A stretch of DNA of 64,000 bases from Streptomyces sp. ITFR-21 (GCF_031844685.1 NZ_CP134606.1:248001-312000); one strand, 5' to 3'; positions 34,053 to 42,868 are shown, counted from the stretch's first letter. Made by a program: numbers and translations. Notes: generated by a model not told the origin, from the letters alone.

Positions 34053-34556
34053 TCAGTCGCCGCGTGCGCGGCAGCCGACGGCGTGTGCGGGGGAGAGACG
34101 GAACCTGGGGGAGCCGCCGAGAGCGTCGCGGGACCGGAGGAGGTAGTCGCCCAGGTCCTCAGCGCGACCGATCTCTTCGGTGGGCACCGGCTCGTGGCAG
34201 TACGGGCACGTGTCCACGACGTCGAAGACGAGACGGCGCCGGTCGTTGTATGTGGCCAGGAATCGGAGGGACCATCCCTGGTGGGACAGGAGCAGAGCCA
34301 CGGCCGGGTAGTGGATGCCTCCGGGCAGGAGCATGTGGCGCTCGTCGCTGTGGCCACTGATCACTGCCGGATGGTTCGCCAGGCCGAGGCGGTGGCGAAG
34401 CAGCCGCGCCAGGCCGGTCTGCTCGTCCGGCGCGGTGTGGACGGATGGTTCGGGTGCCAGGTGGACCGCCTGCCTGGTGCGTGCGCGGTTGATGGCCGCA
34501 TCGACGGCGGCCGACTCGATGGGGGACAAGGGCGGCGTGGTACTGGAGCGCGGCAT
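34053..34556 (-). CDS. hypothetical protein (167 aa)
   Basis: A soluble alpha/beta protein with LLLSHQGWSLRFLATYNDRR around residues 86-105 and a single CPYCHEPVP motif near 115. GGAG precedes the ATG by 7 nt. It is the first gene behind promoter copy 10. Similar small proteins occur on Streptomyces elements, but no function is known to me. Confidence 0.6.
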   Translation of the reverse strand: MPRSSTTPPLSPIESAAVDAAINRARTRQAVHLAPEPSVHTAPDEQTGLARLLRHRLGLANHPAVISGHSDERHMLLPGGIHYPAVALLLSHQGWSLRFLATYNDRRRLVFDVVDTCPYCHEPVPTEEIGRAEDLGDYLLRSRDALGGSPRFRLSPAHAVGCRARGD

Positions 34557-34690
34557 GTCATCTCCGAGGGTCGGTGGGGCGGCGGTGCCGGTGGTTGGTC
34601 CTGGCCGGCAAGGCCTGTGCCGGACTCAAAGGCCGTGCGGGGACGGCCATGCGCGGTTCTGGAGGGTTCGCCCCCCATCCGCATGCAACT

Positions 34691-34719
34691 ATAGTACCCG
34701 CCATTATCGAGTTATGCAA
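34691..34719 (-). promoter_or_regulatory. accessory-regulon promoter, copy 10
   Basis: The minus strand reads GTTGCATAACTCGATAA, the exact consensus. The -35 TTGCAT is at 34714-34719 and the -10 TACTAT at 34691-34696, with a 17-bp spacer. It is the best-matching copy and the rightmost one. Confidence 0.9.
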
Positions 34720-34806
34720 CAATTCGGGTGGAGGGAACCGTCCCCCGCGCGGTACGCCGTGGAGTGTGCGACGCGGGGCGCCGGGGGTTCTGCGGCGGAG
34801 GTCGGT

Positions 34807-35235
34807 CTACGCGCTGACGGCCAGTTGCCCGACCTGGTCGAGAAGGAGCTGGGCGCGCTCGAAGGCCGCCTCTTTGTGACCGTACGAGGGGACGACCAGG
34901 TGCATGGTCTCGTGTGCCAGAGCGCGGTCGGCTTCCTCACGGGTCGCGACGAGGGCGAGGTTCACCGCCATCAGCGGCACGCTCAACCGGGCCGTCTCGG
35001 GGCCCCGGTAGACCTGGGCGGCGTAGTGTGGGTAGAAGTCCATCCCGGTGACCGAGGCGTACGCCTTCAGGTCTACGACCAGGTGAAAGGGCCGCTGGGC
35101 GATGTGCGCGAACATCTTGGCGCGCCAGCGCAACCAGGCCAGGTCGACGGGGAGGGCACGCTCGTGCTCGGGCAGCGGGCAACGCAGAGCTGCGTGCCGG
35201 GCGTCCGTCAGCGGGTGTCCCCGGTGCACGGTCAT
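34807..35235 (-). CDS. ImmA/IrrE-like metalloprotease candidate (142 aa)
   Basis: ALAHETMHLVVPSYGHKEAAFE has HExxH plus a glutamate further on, the zinc site of small ImmA/IrrE-type proteases. Its ATG overlaps the stop of the XRE regulator (ATGA). This is the order seen in ICEBs1, where ImmA cleaves ImmR to start transfer. Homology outside the motif is not clear to me, so the name rests on motif and context. Confidence 0.5.
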   Translation of the reverse strand: MTVHRGHPLTDARHAALRCPLPEHERALPVDLAWLRWRAKMFAHIAQRPFHLVVDLKAYASVTGMDFYPHYAAQVYRGPETARLSVPLMAVNLALVATREEADRALAHETMHLVVPSYGHKEAAFERAQLLLDQVGQLAVSA

Positions 35236-35801
35236 GAGTTCCTCCTCTCGCTCCGGTTCTGGATCTCGCGGGCCAGGTCAAGCAGAGCCTCAGAAGCCAC
35301 GCCGAAGTGGGCAGCGAGGCCGTTCAGTACGGCTCCTTCAAGAACAGGCGCCGGTTCGCCGGCCGCTTGTACGGCCACTGCGTGAGCCTGGACGACGACG
35401 TCGGTGTCGACCTCCCACGAAGTCGCCAGCCTGGACGCCACCTCGGACTTCAGACTGCGGGTGTGCCCGTTCTCGAGCATGGCGTACCCGCTGCGCGTAA
35501 GCCCCGCCGTCGCGGCGGCGCCGGCCTGGTCCTGGCCGGCGCCGCACCGGAGGTCCTCCATCGTGGTGGCATGCCCGGGGCGCAGCTCTTCGACCGTGCT
35601 CGAGAGGCCTGCTGCGAGCACGAGGAGGGTTCTCCACTCCGGGGTCCGCCGGCCGTCCTCGTAGGCGCAGATGAGGGAGGGGGCGATCGCCGTGGCACGT
35701 CCAAGGTCCTCCTCGGACATGCGTCGGCTCGTGCGGATGGACCGGAGCACGGCTCCATCAAAGCCGCGAACGCCGCGACGTCGTGCTGCCACGCTGCTCA
35801 C
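35232..35801 (-). CDS. XRE-family regulator with two HTH domains
   Basis: Two HTH units are seen. RTSRRMSEEDLGRATAIAPS then YEDGRRTPE spans residues 22-55, and a second, AAATAGLTRSGYAMLENGHT, lies near 95-115. Two XRE domains in one chain suggest a repressor binding long or repeated operators. It could control the ten-copy promoter, but this is only inference. It has no copy of that promoter itself and is coupled to the protease gene. Confidence 0.7.
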   Translation of the reverse strand: MSSVAARRRGVRGFDGAVLRSIRTSRRMSEEDLGRATAIAPSLICAYEDGRRTPEWRTLLVLAAGLSSTVEELRPGHATTMEDLRCGAGQDQAGAAATAGLTRSGYAMLENGHTRSLKSEVASRLATSWEVDTDVVVQAHAVAVQAAGEPAPVLEGAVLNGLAAHFGVASEALLDLAREIQNRSERRNS

Positions 35802-35914
35802 CTCCTTTCCCCTTCAGCGTTGGGCCGGCCCACAGGCCGGACGCCGCCTCGCGATCTGCGGGGCCGGGAGACCATCATGCCAATACGCCTGCCGACGCCC
35901 CGGGCGCCGGCCCG

Positions 35915-36373
35915 TCAGGCATAGCGGCCCTGCCAGGAGTCCGCGTCCAGGCGCCGCAGCGCCGCATCTTCCTCTGGGGTGAGCCGGCTGGTGAAGTCCT
36001 CCCACCGGGTCAGCTCTGCCATGTCGGTCTCGTCCGCCGGTTCGACGCGGGCCCGCTGGCCGGTGGCGAGGTCTATCTCGACCACGTCGTCGACGAGGCG
36101 GGCGCTCTCCCACTGCAGGGAGCGGCGCCGTGTCATGCCGAGGTTGAACAGGTAGCCGTCCGGCGTGTCCTGGCCGCCGGTCAAGGGCCTGATCCACACG
36201 ATCTGGTCGTCGACGAAGCGGTGGTGTCGGGCGAGGGCGGCCCGGAAGACTTCGCTGCCGTCGGGGTCGAAGACGACCAGGCGCGCGCCGGCGTCGACGG
36301 CGTCGCCGGTGGTGCTGTGATTGCCGGCGAGGAGGTCTGAGAACCGCTGCTGCCACTGATTGTCCGTTGTCAT
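35915..36373 (-). CDS. hypothetical protein (152 aa)
   Basis: This acidic soluble protein begins MTTDNQWQQRFSDLLAGNHS and has strand pairs RLVVFDPDGSEVFRAAL and VVEIDLATGQRARVEP. GGAG precedes the ATG by 7 nt. It lies just below the 755-aa giant gene and may be its last operon partner, for example a chaperone or immunity-type protein. No family is recognised. Confidence 0.55.
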   Translation of the reverse strand: MTTDNQWQQRFSDLLAGNHSTTGDAVDAGARLVVFDPDGSEVFRAALARHHRFVDDQIVWIRPLTGGQDTPDGYLFNLGMTRRRSLQWESARLVDDVVEIDLATGQRARVEPADETDMAELTRWEDFTSRLTPEEDAALRRLDADSWQGRYA

Positions 36374-36389
36374 CGTTCAGCTCCTCGTA

Positions 36390-38657
36390 TCAGCTGTAGT
36401 AGTCGTCCAGGCACAAGACATCCTCGACCGGCTTGCCGCCGAGTTCGGTGATGCCCCGAGAGGCGAACGAGGCCAGGATCGTCTGGCGCTCGCCGGCGGA
36501 CGCGCACACGATCCGGCTGGGTGCCTCAGCCCCGAGCAGATCAATCCCGTTCCCGAACATCACCTCGTTGCCGTCGCTGCTGAACTTGGCAATCTTCATC
36601 GGGTTCCGGGTGATCGCGTTCTTGCTGTAGTTGTGGTGCTCGGGGTTGATGGCGCCGTAGTGGTCGCCGTTGTAGCCGTAGTAGTCGCTCCGACGCATCA
36701 GAACGCTGGGGTCGTCCCAGATCAGCGTTCCTCCGCCCAGGTGAGAGCCGCTGTGCTGAACCCGCAGGAACACGCTGTTGGCGCCGCCGGTCATCTTGTC
36801 GCTCTCCTCGCTCATGCCCACGCCGCTGCCGATGCCCATGACGGCCCGCTTCTCGGCGCTGGCCAGCACACCGGTGCCCAACAGGCTGGCGAGGTTCCCG
36901 CTGTGGATCTTGTGCATCAGCGACCTCCCCTTGAAGGCGGATTTGATCTCCTCCTGCTTGCCGGTGACGTCGAAACGGGACCACGACAGCCACTTCCCGG
37001 TCGTCGCAGGTGTCGGCTCGTACCCGGGGCTCGCTGCCAGCTCGGCGCCGCTCGCGAACCCGGAGGCCTTGGCCACGGCATCCCGCACCACCTCGACCTT
37101 CATCGGCAGCACCTTGTGGGCCGCCTCCAGGTGGATCCGCTTCATCTGGGTCTGCAGGGACTCGGTGTCGAGCCCCATCAGCGTCTCCATCCGCTGGTGC
37201 ACGATCTCCTGGACCTGGAGGTCCTGGAGCCCCTGGGCCGTTTCCATGGCAGCCTTCATGCCGGCCGCGTTGCCCAGCCCCTGGGCTTTGACGTTGTTCG
37301 ACAGGTACGTCCACTCGCCCTCGGCGGCTGTCATGGGTTTGTTCATCAGGTGCAGCTGCTCCAGCCGCTCCACGAGTTCCTTCCCATGGCCGGCACCGGC
37401 CGGTGCGTGGACCTCGAGCTGTCCACGCAGCGAGTACTCCGTGGAGGCCGGATCGTTGTCCTTGTACGGCCGGTAGACCGCCTTCCAGCCGTCCCCCATG
37501 TCGATCTCGTACTCGGTGCCGTTCGCGGTGCTGCGGGTGGTCCCGTCCCAGGAGCTCTGACCGGTCTCGGTGTCCAGAGTCGCCTTGATCCGGCTGGCTT
37601 TGCGCACGGTCGCCGGGAGGGTTCCCGGCTCCGGCTCGCCGTCCGGCACCGGGACCTGCTTGGTGACCGTCTTGGTCTGGGTAACCTCGTACGGGGCCAT
37701 CCAGGGCAGCGGGGACCCGCCGTTGTCGATCTTGTCCTTGACCAGGTTCAGCTGGTGCAGGTAGTGCAGGGCCATGGTCTTCTCGTCGTCGCTGATCGAC
37801 GGATCGTGGAGCACGTCAGAGACGGCGTCGACGGCCGCTTGGTGCTTGGCGATCGACGCGTCCGACATCGGCAGGTCGTGCTTCAGCTTGTGCTGCACCG
37901 AGCTGACCGCCGTTGAGGTCAGCTCGCCCAGCTTCTTGTCCTTGTCGAGGCCGAGGCGGCCCTTGACCTTCTCCTCGACTTCGACCTCTTCCATGTGCGT
38001 GCCCGGGATGCTCAGAGCGTCGAGCAGCTTCTCCTCTGCTTCCTCCGAGACGTGGGTAAGGAGGACCTCCCGCGGACCGTCCGCCGAGTCGTACGCCACC
38101 AGAGCGGCCTCGGAGTTGATGAAGTCGTCCCCGCCGACCAGGATCGGCGTGCCCGTGGGCTGTCCGACCGGGAGAGCTGCCGGCACCGGCGTCAGCGGAG
38201 GGTCCGTCTCTTCCTCGGCCTCGGACTCGGCCTCCTCGGCGAGCAGCAGATCCGCGTCGCCGGCTGCTGGCTCGTCGCCGGTCTGCTCGTCCGCATCTGG
38301 TGCGGTGCTCTCCGGTTCGTCTTCATCGGGTGCGGCCTGGATGTCCTCCTCATCAGGAGGTGCGCTGGATGGGAGTCCCTGGCCGGGCACGGCCTCCTCA
38401 TCGAGTTCGTCCACGACCGGGTCCGGGACGACGTTTCCGGCGTCGGCGTCGGCCGGCTCCGCAGGGGCGTCCGGCTCGAGAAGGAGCTCCTCGACCTCCG
38501 GGATCTCGGCCACCGTGCCCCCTGCTGCTCCCGCGAGAGAGACACCCTCGTTCACGGCCGGCGCACCGTCGAGCTCCACCGGGGCGGCCGGGCTCTCCGC
38601 GAGCGCGGTCGGGCTGACGGCGTAGCTCTGGTGACTGGACTTCGATCCGGTGCCCAT
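36390..38657 (-). CDS. 755-aa protein with shared N-terminal tag, possible effector
   Basis: The first 18 residues, MGTGSKSSHQSYAVSPTA, nearly repeat those of the next protein upstream. A very acidic, disordered stretch follows (about residues 25-165), then a helical middle. The C-terminal domain contains SGSHLGGGTLIWDD and GNEVMFGNGIDLLG. The last part faintly recalls ADP-ribosyltransferase ends, but I cannot point to a full R-S-E triad. No signal peptide or membrane segment is seen. Its ATG is coupled to the upstream stop (TGATG). It might be a protein sent to the recipient through the transfer apparatus. Confidence 0.5.
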   Translation of the reverse strand: MGTGSKSSHQSYAVSPTALAESPAAPVELDGAPAVNEGVSLAGAAGGTVAEIPEVEELLLEPDAPAEPADADAGNVVPDPVVDELDEEAVPGQGLPSSAPPDEEDIQAAPDEDEPESTAPDADEQTGDEPAAGDADLLLAEEAESEAEEETDPPLTPVPAALPVGQPTGTPILVGGDDFINSEAALVAYDSADGPREVLLTHVSEEAEEKLLDALSIPGTHMEEVEVEEKVKGRLGLDKDKKLGELTSTAVSSVQHKLKHDLPMSDASIAKHQAAVDAVSDVLHDPSISDDEKTMALHYLHQLNLVKDKIDNGGSPLPWMAPYEVTQTKTVTKQVPVPDGEPEPGTLPATVRKASRIKATLDTETGQSSWDGTTRSTANGTEYEIDMGDGWKAVYRPYKDNDPASTEYSLRGQLEVHAPAGAGHGKELVERLEQLHLMNKPMTAAEGEWTYLSNNVKAQGLGNAAGMKAAMETAQGLQDLQVQEIVHQRMETLMGLDTESLQTQMKRIHLEAAHKVLPMKVEVVRDAVAKASGFASGAELAASPGYEPTPATTGKWLSWSRFDVTGKQEEIKSAFKGRSLMHKIHSGNLASLLGTGVLASAEKRAVMGIGSGVGMSEESDKMTGGANSVFLRVQHSGSHLGGGTLIWDDPSVLMRRSDYYGYNGDHYGAINPEHHNYSKNAITRNPMKIAKFSSDGNEVMFGNGIDLLGAEAPSRIVCASAGERQTILASFASRGITELGGKPVEDVLCLDDYYS

Positions 38658-41269
38658 CAGCTACCCCCGTGCTTGAGGGAAGCGCCGGAAGGCAGCTTGA
38701 GTTGCTTGACGAAGAAATCGGCGAAGTTCTGACGCAAGGAGTTCTTCCTCTCAACTGCGTGGTCCAGGAACGCGTTGGCGATCTGCTCGTGCGTGACCTG
38801 GGACTGGGGGATCTTCAGGGCCTTGGCGGCCCGGCTGCGCATCTGGGGCACCCACGCCACGCCCGCCTTGGCTCCCTCGTGGGCGGTGGAGTGCAGAACG
38901 GAGCGCAGCTGTGCGTCCGGGATCGACTCGAGCTTCTTGATCACCGGATGGGCGGCGGCCGGATTGAGTTTCACGCCCTTGGCGAGGCTCCCGCCGAGCG
39001 CGGCCTGGTAGAGGCTCTGGTGGACGGGGGTGAACCCGCCTCCGCCACTGGGGGCGTAGTCGATCGAGAGCTTGTCGGCGCCGAAGTGCTTGAACGCCTG
39101 GCCGCGGTCGATCTGAACCAGACCTCCGGAGGGGGTCTGCAGCCAGTTGTTCTTGTGACCGTCGTGTTCGCCGATGAACCACGAGCCGACGTGGGACCGG
39201 ACGACTGCGTCAACCTGGGACTGCGTCCACTGGCTCGGGCTGGACCCGAACTGCTCCGCGCCCTTGAGCATGGGCTGGATGGAGCCGGCTGTCCCGTCGG
39301 GCTGCTTGTGGTGGTAGACGGGCACCGACGGGACTCCGCCCAGCGCCAGGATGTGTGAGGCAGCCGCTTCGGTGTGCCCGAGGGCTCCGCCGTGGTTGTG
39401 GTCGGCCTTGAACAGCCACTGGGAACCATCCGGAGCAGCGTGGACGGTCTTGGCGTACGTCCCGCCCAGGTTCGACGCCGTGGTGCCGGGGCCGAAGGTC
39501 CAGCCGGCGACTTCCTTGGCGTCGACGCGTGCCGGCACGTCCTGGCTGGTCGCCTTCGCGTGCTGTACCTCGGCCATCAGCGCCTGGATTTTCGCGTTGA
39601 AGGATCCGGGCTTCGGTACCTTCGCCGGCTTCGGAGCGCTAGGCGTGGCCGGCTTGGCTACGGAGTTCGCTCCGTTCGTATGCAGCTTGCTCGCCAGGGC
39701 CTGGACCGCCTCGTCGGAGGCCAAGCCGTGGTCGGGCTTCGCCGCAGGCGCCGCGGCGGCCGCCGCTTTGGCAGCCTCCTTCTTCGCGACGTCCGAGGTG
39801 ACCTTGTCCTTGATGGTCTGCTGGTCGTACTTCTTGTTGAAGCTCGCGGCGATGTAGTTCTGGACCTGAGCCCGTGTTGCCTTGGCGTTGTTGTCCATCC
39901 CCAGCTCGGCGGCGACGGTGCGCAGGTCAGCGAGCTTCTGCTCCTTGGCCCACGCCTTGAAGTCGCTCGTGAGGTCGCCGGGATGGATGTACTTCCCCGG
40001 CCCGAGGGCCGGGTGCTCGGCGTACATGTTCTCGCCGAGCAGGTGCTGGGTGGTGTGATACCAGCCGTTCACGCTCGTCTGCATGTCCCGGACGTCGCCG
40101 GCGTTCTTCGCCCATGCCGCGATGACCTGCTCCGCCCCCGGGTCGCCCGCAGCGGGGAGGTTGAGCGGCTGCCCGGCGCCGGGAGCCATCGCGACGTGCG
40201 CGGCGTAGCCGGCGTCGAGGTTCGCCAACTGCTCCTGCCGCTTGCCCGCCAGAGCCTTCAGGGACTCCGCTTCGATCTCGGGTGTGGTCGGCCGCATCAG
40301 CGTCACGACCTGGCGGCTGCTGAGGTGCATCGCCTCGGTCTCGGTCAGCTGACCCGAGGCGAGCCCCTCTTGCACCAGAGGCCCGACGTCCTTCGGATTG
40401 AGGTACGTGGAGTTGAGCGCCTGGTCGACGGCCGCCTTGGCCTGAGCCTTGGCCTTGTCGAGATCCTCGCCCATCTCGGGGCAGTTGGCCGAGGCCAGCT
40501 TCTGCTCGGCCGCGAGCATCGCCTGCAAGGCCTCGCCCTTTTCAGACTGAGGCCCGTAGGTCTTCTTCACCGCGATCCAGGCGTCGACCGATTCGGTGAC
40601 CGCCTGTGCTGACTCGTTGACCTCCCCGGGCGTGGCCGTCCACGAGCCGTCGCTGACGGGCGGTTCCGTGCCTTCGAGTTGGTGCAGGTCGGCAAGTGTC
40701 ATCCCGCCGACCGTCCCGCCGGCGAGCAGCTCGTTGTACCGGTCGAGCGCGGCCGCCTGGATCTTCTGCTTGGACGGGATGTCACCGGGGTAGGCCGGGT
40801 CGAGCCAGTGCACCAAGGGGTGCTGGCCCTTGCCCGACAGGCCGACCAGCGCGGGATGCTCGAATCCCTTGGCCTTGGCGATCTCACGCAGCTCTTCCTC
40901 GTCCAGGGAATTGAGGAAGGCGACCGTCTGGGCCTTCAGTGCTTTGGTGTGGGCCTCGATCTCCTCCTCGGAGGCCCCGGCCTCCTTCAACTTCTCGATG
41001 GCCGCCTGGGCATCCACGACCTGGCCGACGAACAGGTCGTAACGCTCGACCGGGTCAGCGGGGACCGCGTCCTCGGGGTCGATCGCAAACGGCGGATCGG
41101 CGATCTCCTCCATGAGGTTCGTGGCCACCAGCAGGTCGGCCTTGGCCTGGATCTCCTCGTCGGACATGGGTTGTGCCGGTGCCTCGGCGACGGGTTCCTC
41201 CGTGCCCTCCGACGTGGCCGTCGGCCCCACCGCATAGGAGGCGTGGCTGGACTTGCTGCCCGTACCCAT
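38657..41269 (-). CDS. 870-aa protein with shared N-terminal tag and kinase-like C-terminal domain
   Basis: It opens MGTGSKSSHASYAVGPTA, the tag shared with the next protein. The middle is long and helical, with Ala/Lys/Pro linkers around residues 490-545. The last 270 residues look like a HipA/PI-kinase-like fold. WLFKADHN is the probable nucleotide lysine strand, GEHDGHKNNW (700-709) the catalytic loop with D703, H705 and N708, and QIDRGQAF (D721) the metal-binding motif. It is coupled to its neighbours on both sides through TGATG. A kinase delivered with, or acting during, DNA transfer is my inference. Confidence 0.55.
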   Translation of the reverse strand: MGTGSKSSHASYAVGPTATSEGTEEPVAEAPAQPMSDEEIQAKADLLVATNLMEEIADPPFAIDPEDAVPADPVERYDLFVGQVVDAQAAIEKLKEAGASEEEIEAHTKALKAQTVAFLNSLDEEELREIAKAKGFEHPALVGLSGKGQHPLVHWLDPAYPGDIPSKQKIQAAALDRYNELLAGGTVGGMTLADLHQLEGTEPPVSDGSWTATPGEVNESAQAVTESVDAWIAVKKTYGPQSEKGEALQAMLAAEQKLASANCPEMGEDLDKAKAQAKAAVDQALNSTYLNPKDVGPLVQEGLASGQLTETEAMHLSSRQVVTLMRPTTPEIEAESLKALAGKRQEQLANLDAGYAAHVAMAPGAGQPLNLPAAGDPGAEQVIAAWAKNAGDVRDMQTSVNGWYHTTQHLLGENMYAEHPALGPGKYIHPGDLTSDFKAWAKEQKLADLRTVAAELGMDNNAKATRAQVQNYIAASFNKKYDQQTIKDKVTSDVAKKEAAKAAAAAAPAAKPDHGLASDEAVQALASKLHTNGANSVAKPATPSAPKPAKVPKPGSFNAKIQALMAEVQHAKATSQDVPARVDAKEVAGWTFGPGTTASNLGGTYAKTVHAAPDGSQWLFKADHNHGGALGHTEAAASHILALGGVPSVPVYHHKQPDGTAGSIQPMLKGAEQFGSSPSQWTQSQVDAVVRSHVGSWFIGEHDGHKNNWLQTPSGGLVQIDRGQAFKHFGADKLSIDYAPSGGGGFTPVHQSLYQAALGGSLAKGVKLNPAAAHPVIKKLESIPDAQLRSVLHSTAHEGAKAGVAWVPQMRSRAAKALKIPQSQVTHEQIANAFLDHAVERKNSLRQNFADFFVKQLKLPSGASLKHGGS

Positions 41270-41673
41270 CAGGCATCCCCCCGCGCTGGGAGAGCGGGGA
41301 TGACCTCGGCAAGCAGTTCGTCGAGAACGAGGTCGGCCGCGTGGGACAGGTCGAGCGCGCCCTCGGGAATGGTGGCGGGTTCGAGAGCGCAGGTCCCGGA
41401 CTGCGCGAGCCAGAGCTCGACGTCCTCGGGCCGGGTGTTCTCGCCCAGGCGCTCACGCCAGGGGTCGGCGGGGTCGTAGACCAGTGGCACCCAGCGAACA
41501 ACGCGATCTGCCGGCTGATGACCGGTGTCGAGGGCCAGCACGGCGACAGGGTCGACGGGGAGGCCCAGGGCCGGGTGCCAGACAAGCAAGATCCACAGCC
41601 GCCAGGCGGAAGTGTCCGGCGACGTCGTGGACGCGCCGGCCGTCCGGTCGGGCTTGTCGGGGTCGGTCGTCAT
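41269..41673 (-). CDS. hypothetical protein at the head of the giant-protein operon (134 aa)
   Basis: This small acidic protein has LWILLVWHPALGLPVDPVAV near residues 22-41 and a helical C-terminus. GGGAGGAG precedes the ATG at 41673. Transfer motif copy A is 28 bp upstream, so the transcript would begin only about 25 nt before the start. It is coupled by TGATG to the 870-aa gene. Confidence 0.6.
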   Translation of the reverse strand: MTTDPDKPDRTAGASTTSPDTSAWRLWILLVWHPALGLPVDPVAVLALDTGHQPADRVVRWVPLVYDPADPWRERLGENTRPEDVELWLAQSGTCALEPATIPEGALDLSHAADLVLDELLAEVIPALPARGDA

Positions 41674-41701
41674 GAAGGCTCCTCCCATCAGGGGTTTCAC
41701 C

Positions 41702-41735
41702 TGCTACAGGTGCGGGAGGAGCCGCCGGTGTGACA
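41702..41735 (-). promoter_or_regulatory. transfer-regulon 34-bp motif, copy A
   Basis: On the minus strand TGTCACACCG (41735-41726) is followed after 13 bp by CACCTGTAGCA (41712-41702). The spacing equals that of the other three copies. It stands before the giant-protein operon. Confidence 0.85.
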
Positions 41736-41752
41736 GTACGGGCGAAGAAGTT

Positions 41753-42868
41753 TCAGCGGGACGGCAGAAGCGACGCCATGTACTGGACTGTCGCGGCGAA
41801 GGCGTCCTCGGGGCGGGCGTGGACGTCCTCGCGACCGTTCGCGGTCATGACGGCGCCGTGCAGGGCGTACTGGTGCGGGTTCTGGGAGATCAGGGTCAGC
41901 CGGGAGCCGAACAGCTCGACCATCTCCGCGATCCGGTTGGTCCGGGACAAGCCGGTGAGGATGACGGGCATGTCCTCCGGGAGGTTCGCGGCCAGCAGGT
42001 GCAGGCCCGGCCGCTCCCAGGTGTCCCAGGTCGAGTTGTCACGGACGGTCTGCACGTTGATGGCGATCGCCGGCGGAGGCGCGTCCTCGATCCAGGCCAG
42101 GTAGCGCTCCAGATCCTCCAGCCGGAACCAGTAGACATTCGGAACGACAGGCACGCCGGCCTCGGCGAACTCCTGCGCCAAGAGCAGGCACCGTCGCATG
42201 TTGAGCAGGTGCTCGGTCCTCGGCCAGTCCCCGTAGATCGAGAAATTGCAGGGGAGCACCAGGTCCCACTGCTGCTCCGCGATCCGCTCCACGAGGTTGT
42301 CCCGCTGGCGCCTTGTCCAGAACGCCTCCACAAGCGGATCCTCGCCGTAGCCGACGAGTACGGCCTTCTGGTGCGGCTTCAGGGAGAGGGCCTGGCGGGC
42401 CGACTGTTCGGTGAAACGGGGGTAGAGGGTGTGGGTGTCAGGGGAGAAGACCCGCCTGAGGCCGACTCCGTAGGCCGGCCAGTTCAGGCTGGCGTCGAGC
42501 TTGGTGACGGCGGAGCCGTCGGTCATGGGGATCAGGGACGGCAAGCCGTCGGGCAGGGTGCCGTCGATGCTGATGTCATCGAAGCCCAGCGTGCCGCCCA
42601 CATCGGCCATCCACTGGGCGATGTCGGTCCGGCTGCCGCAGCGGATCGGGCACTTCCTTGTGACGCAGGCGTTCGCGGGGGCGTCCGCTTCCGTCGCAGC
42701 GCAGCCGCAGAACCGGCAGTCGGAGTTCGTGCCCGAGCACAGCGGCTCGACGGTGGCGGGGCCACCCCGGCCGTCGGGTCCAGCGTAGAACGCGCAGGCG
42801 TTGCAGTCGCAGCCCCGGCCGGGGAGGGGAACGCCGACGGTTGGAATGGGCAGGGAAACACTGGTCAT
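41753..42868 (-). CDS. cysteine-rich DUF4417-like protein
   Basis: The first 80 residues have at least nine cysteines (CDCNACAFY, CRFCGCAATE, CVTRKCPIRCGS), enough for a metal or Fe-S cluster. The rest has a TIM-barrel-like rhythm: VLVGYGEDP, WDLVLPCNFSIYGDWPR, GVPVVPNVYWF and PAIAINVQTVRD. This resembles DUF4417 proteins of phages and plasmids. Its ATG overlaps the ParB-like stop. The role in a transfer operon is unknown. Confidence 0.55.
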   Translation of the reverse strand: MTSVSLPIPTVGVPLPGRGCDCNACAFYAGPDGRGGPATVEPLCSGTNSDCRFCGCAATEADAPANACVTRKCPIRCGSRTDIAQWMADVGGTLGFDDISIDGTLPDGLPSLIPMTDGSAVTKLDASLNWPAYGVGLRRVFSPDTHTLYPRFTEQSARQALSLKPHQKAVLVGYGEDPLVEAFWTRRQRDNLVERIAEQQWDLVLPCNFSIYGDWPRTEHLLNMRRCLLLAQEFAEAGVPVVPNVYWFRLEDLERYLAWIEDAPPPAIAINVQTVRDNSTWDTWERPGLHLLAANLPEDMPVILTGLSRTNRIAEMVELFGSRLTLISQNPHQYALHGAVMTANGREDVHARPEDAFAATVQYMASLLPSR

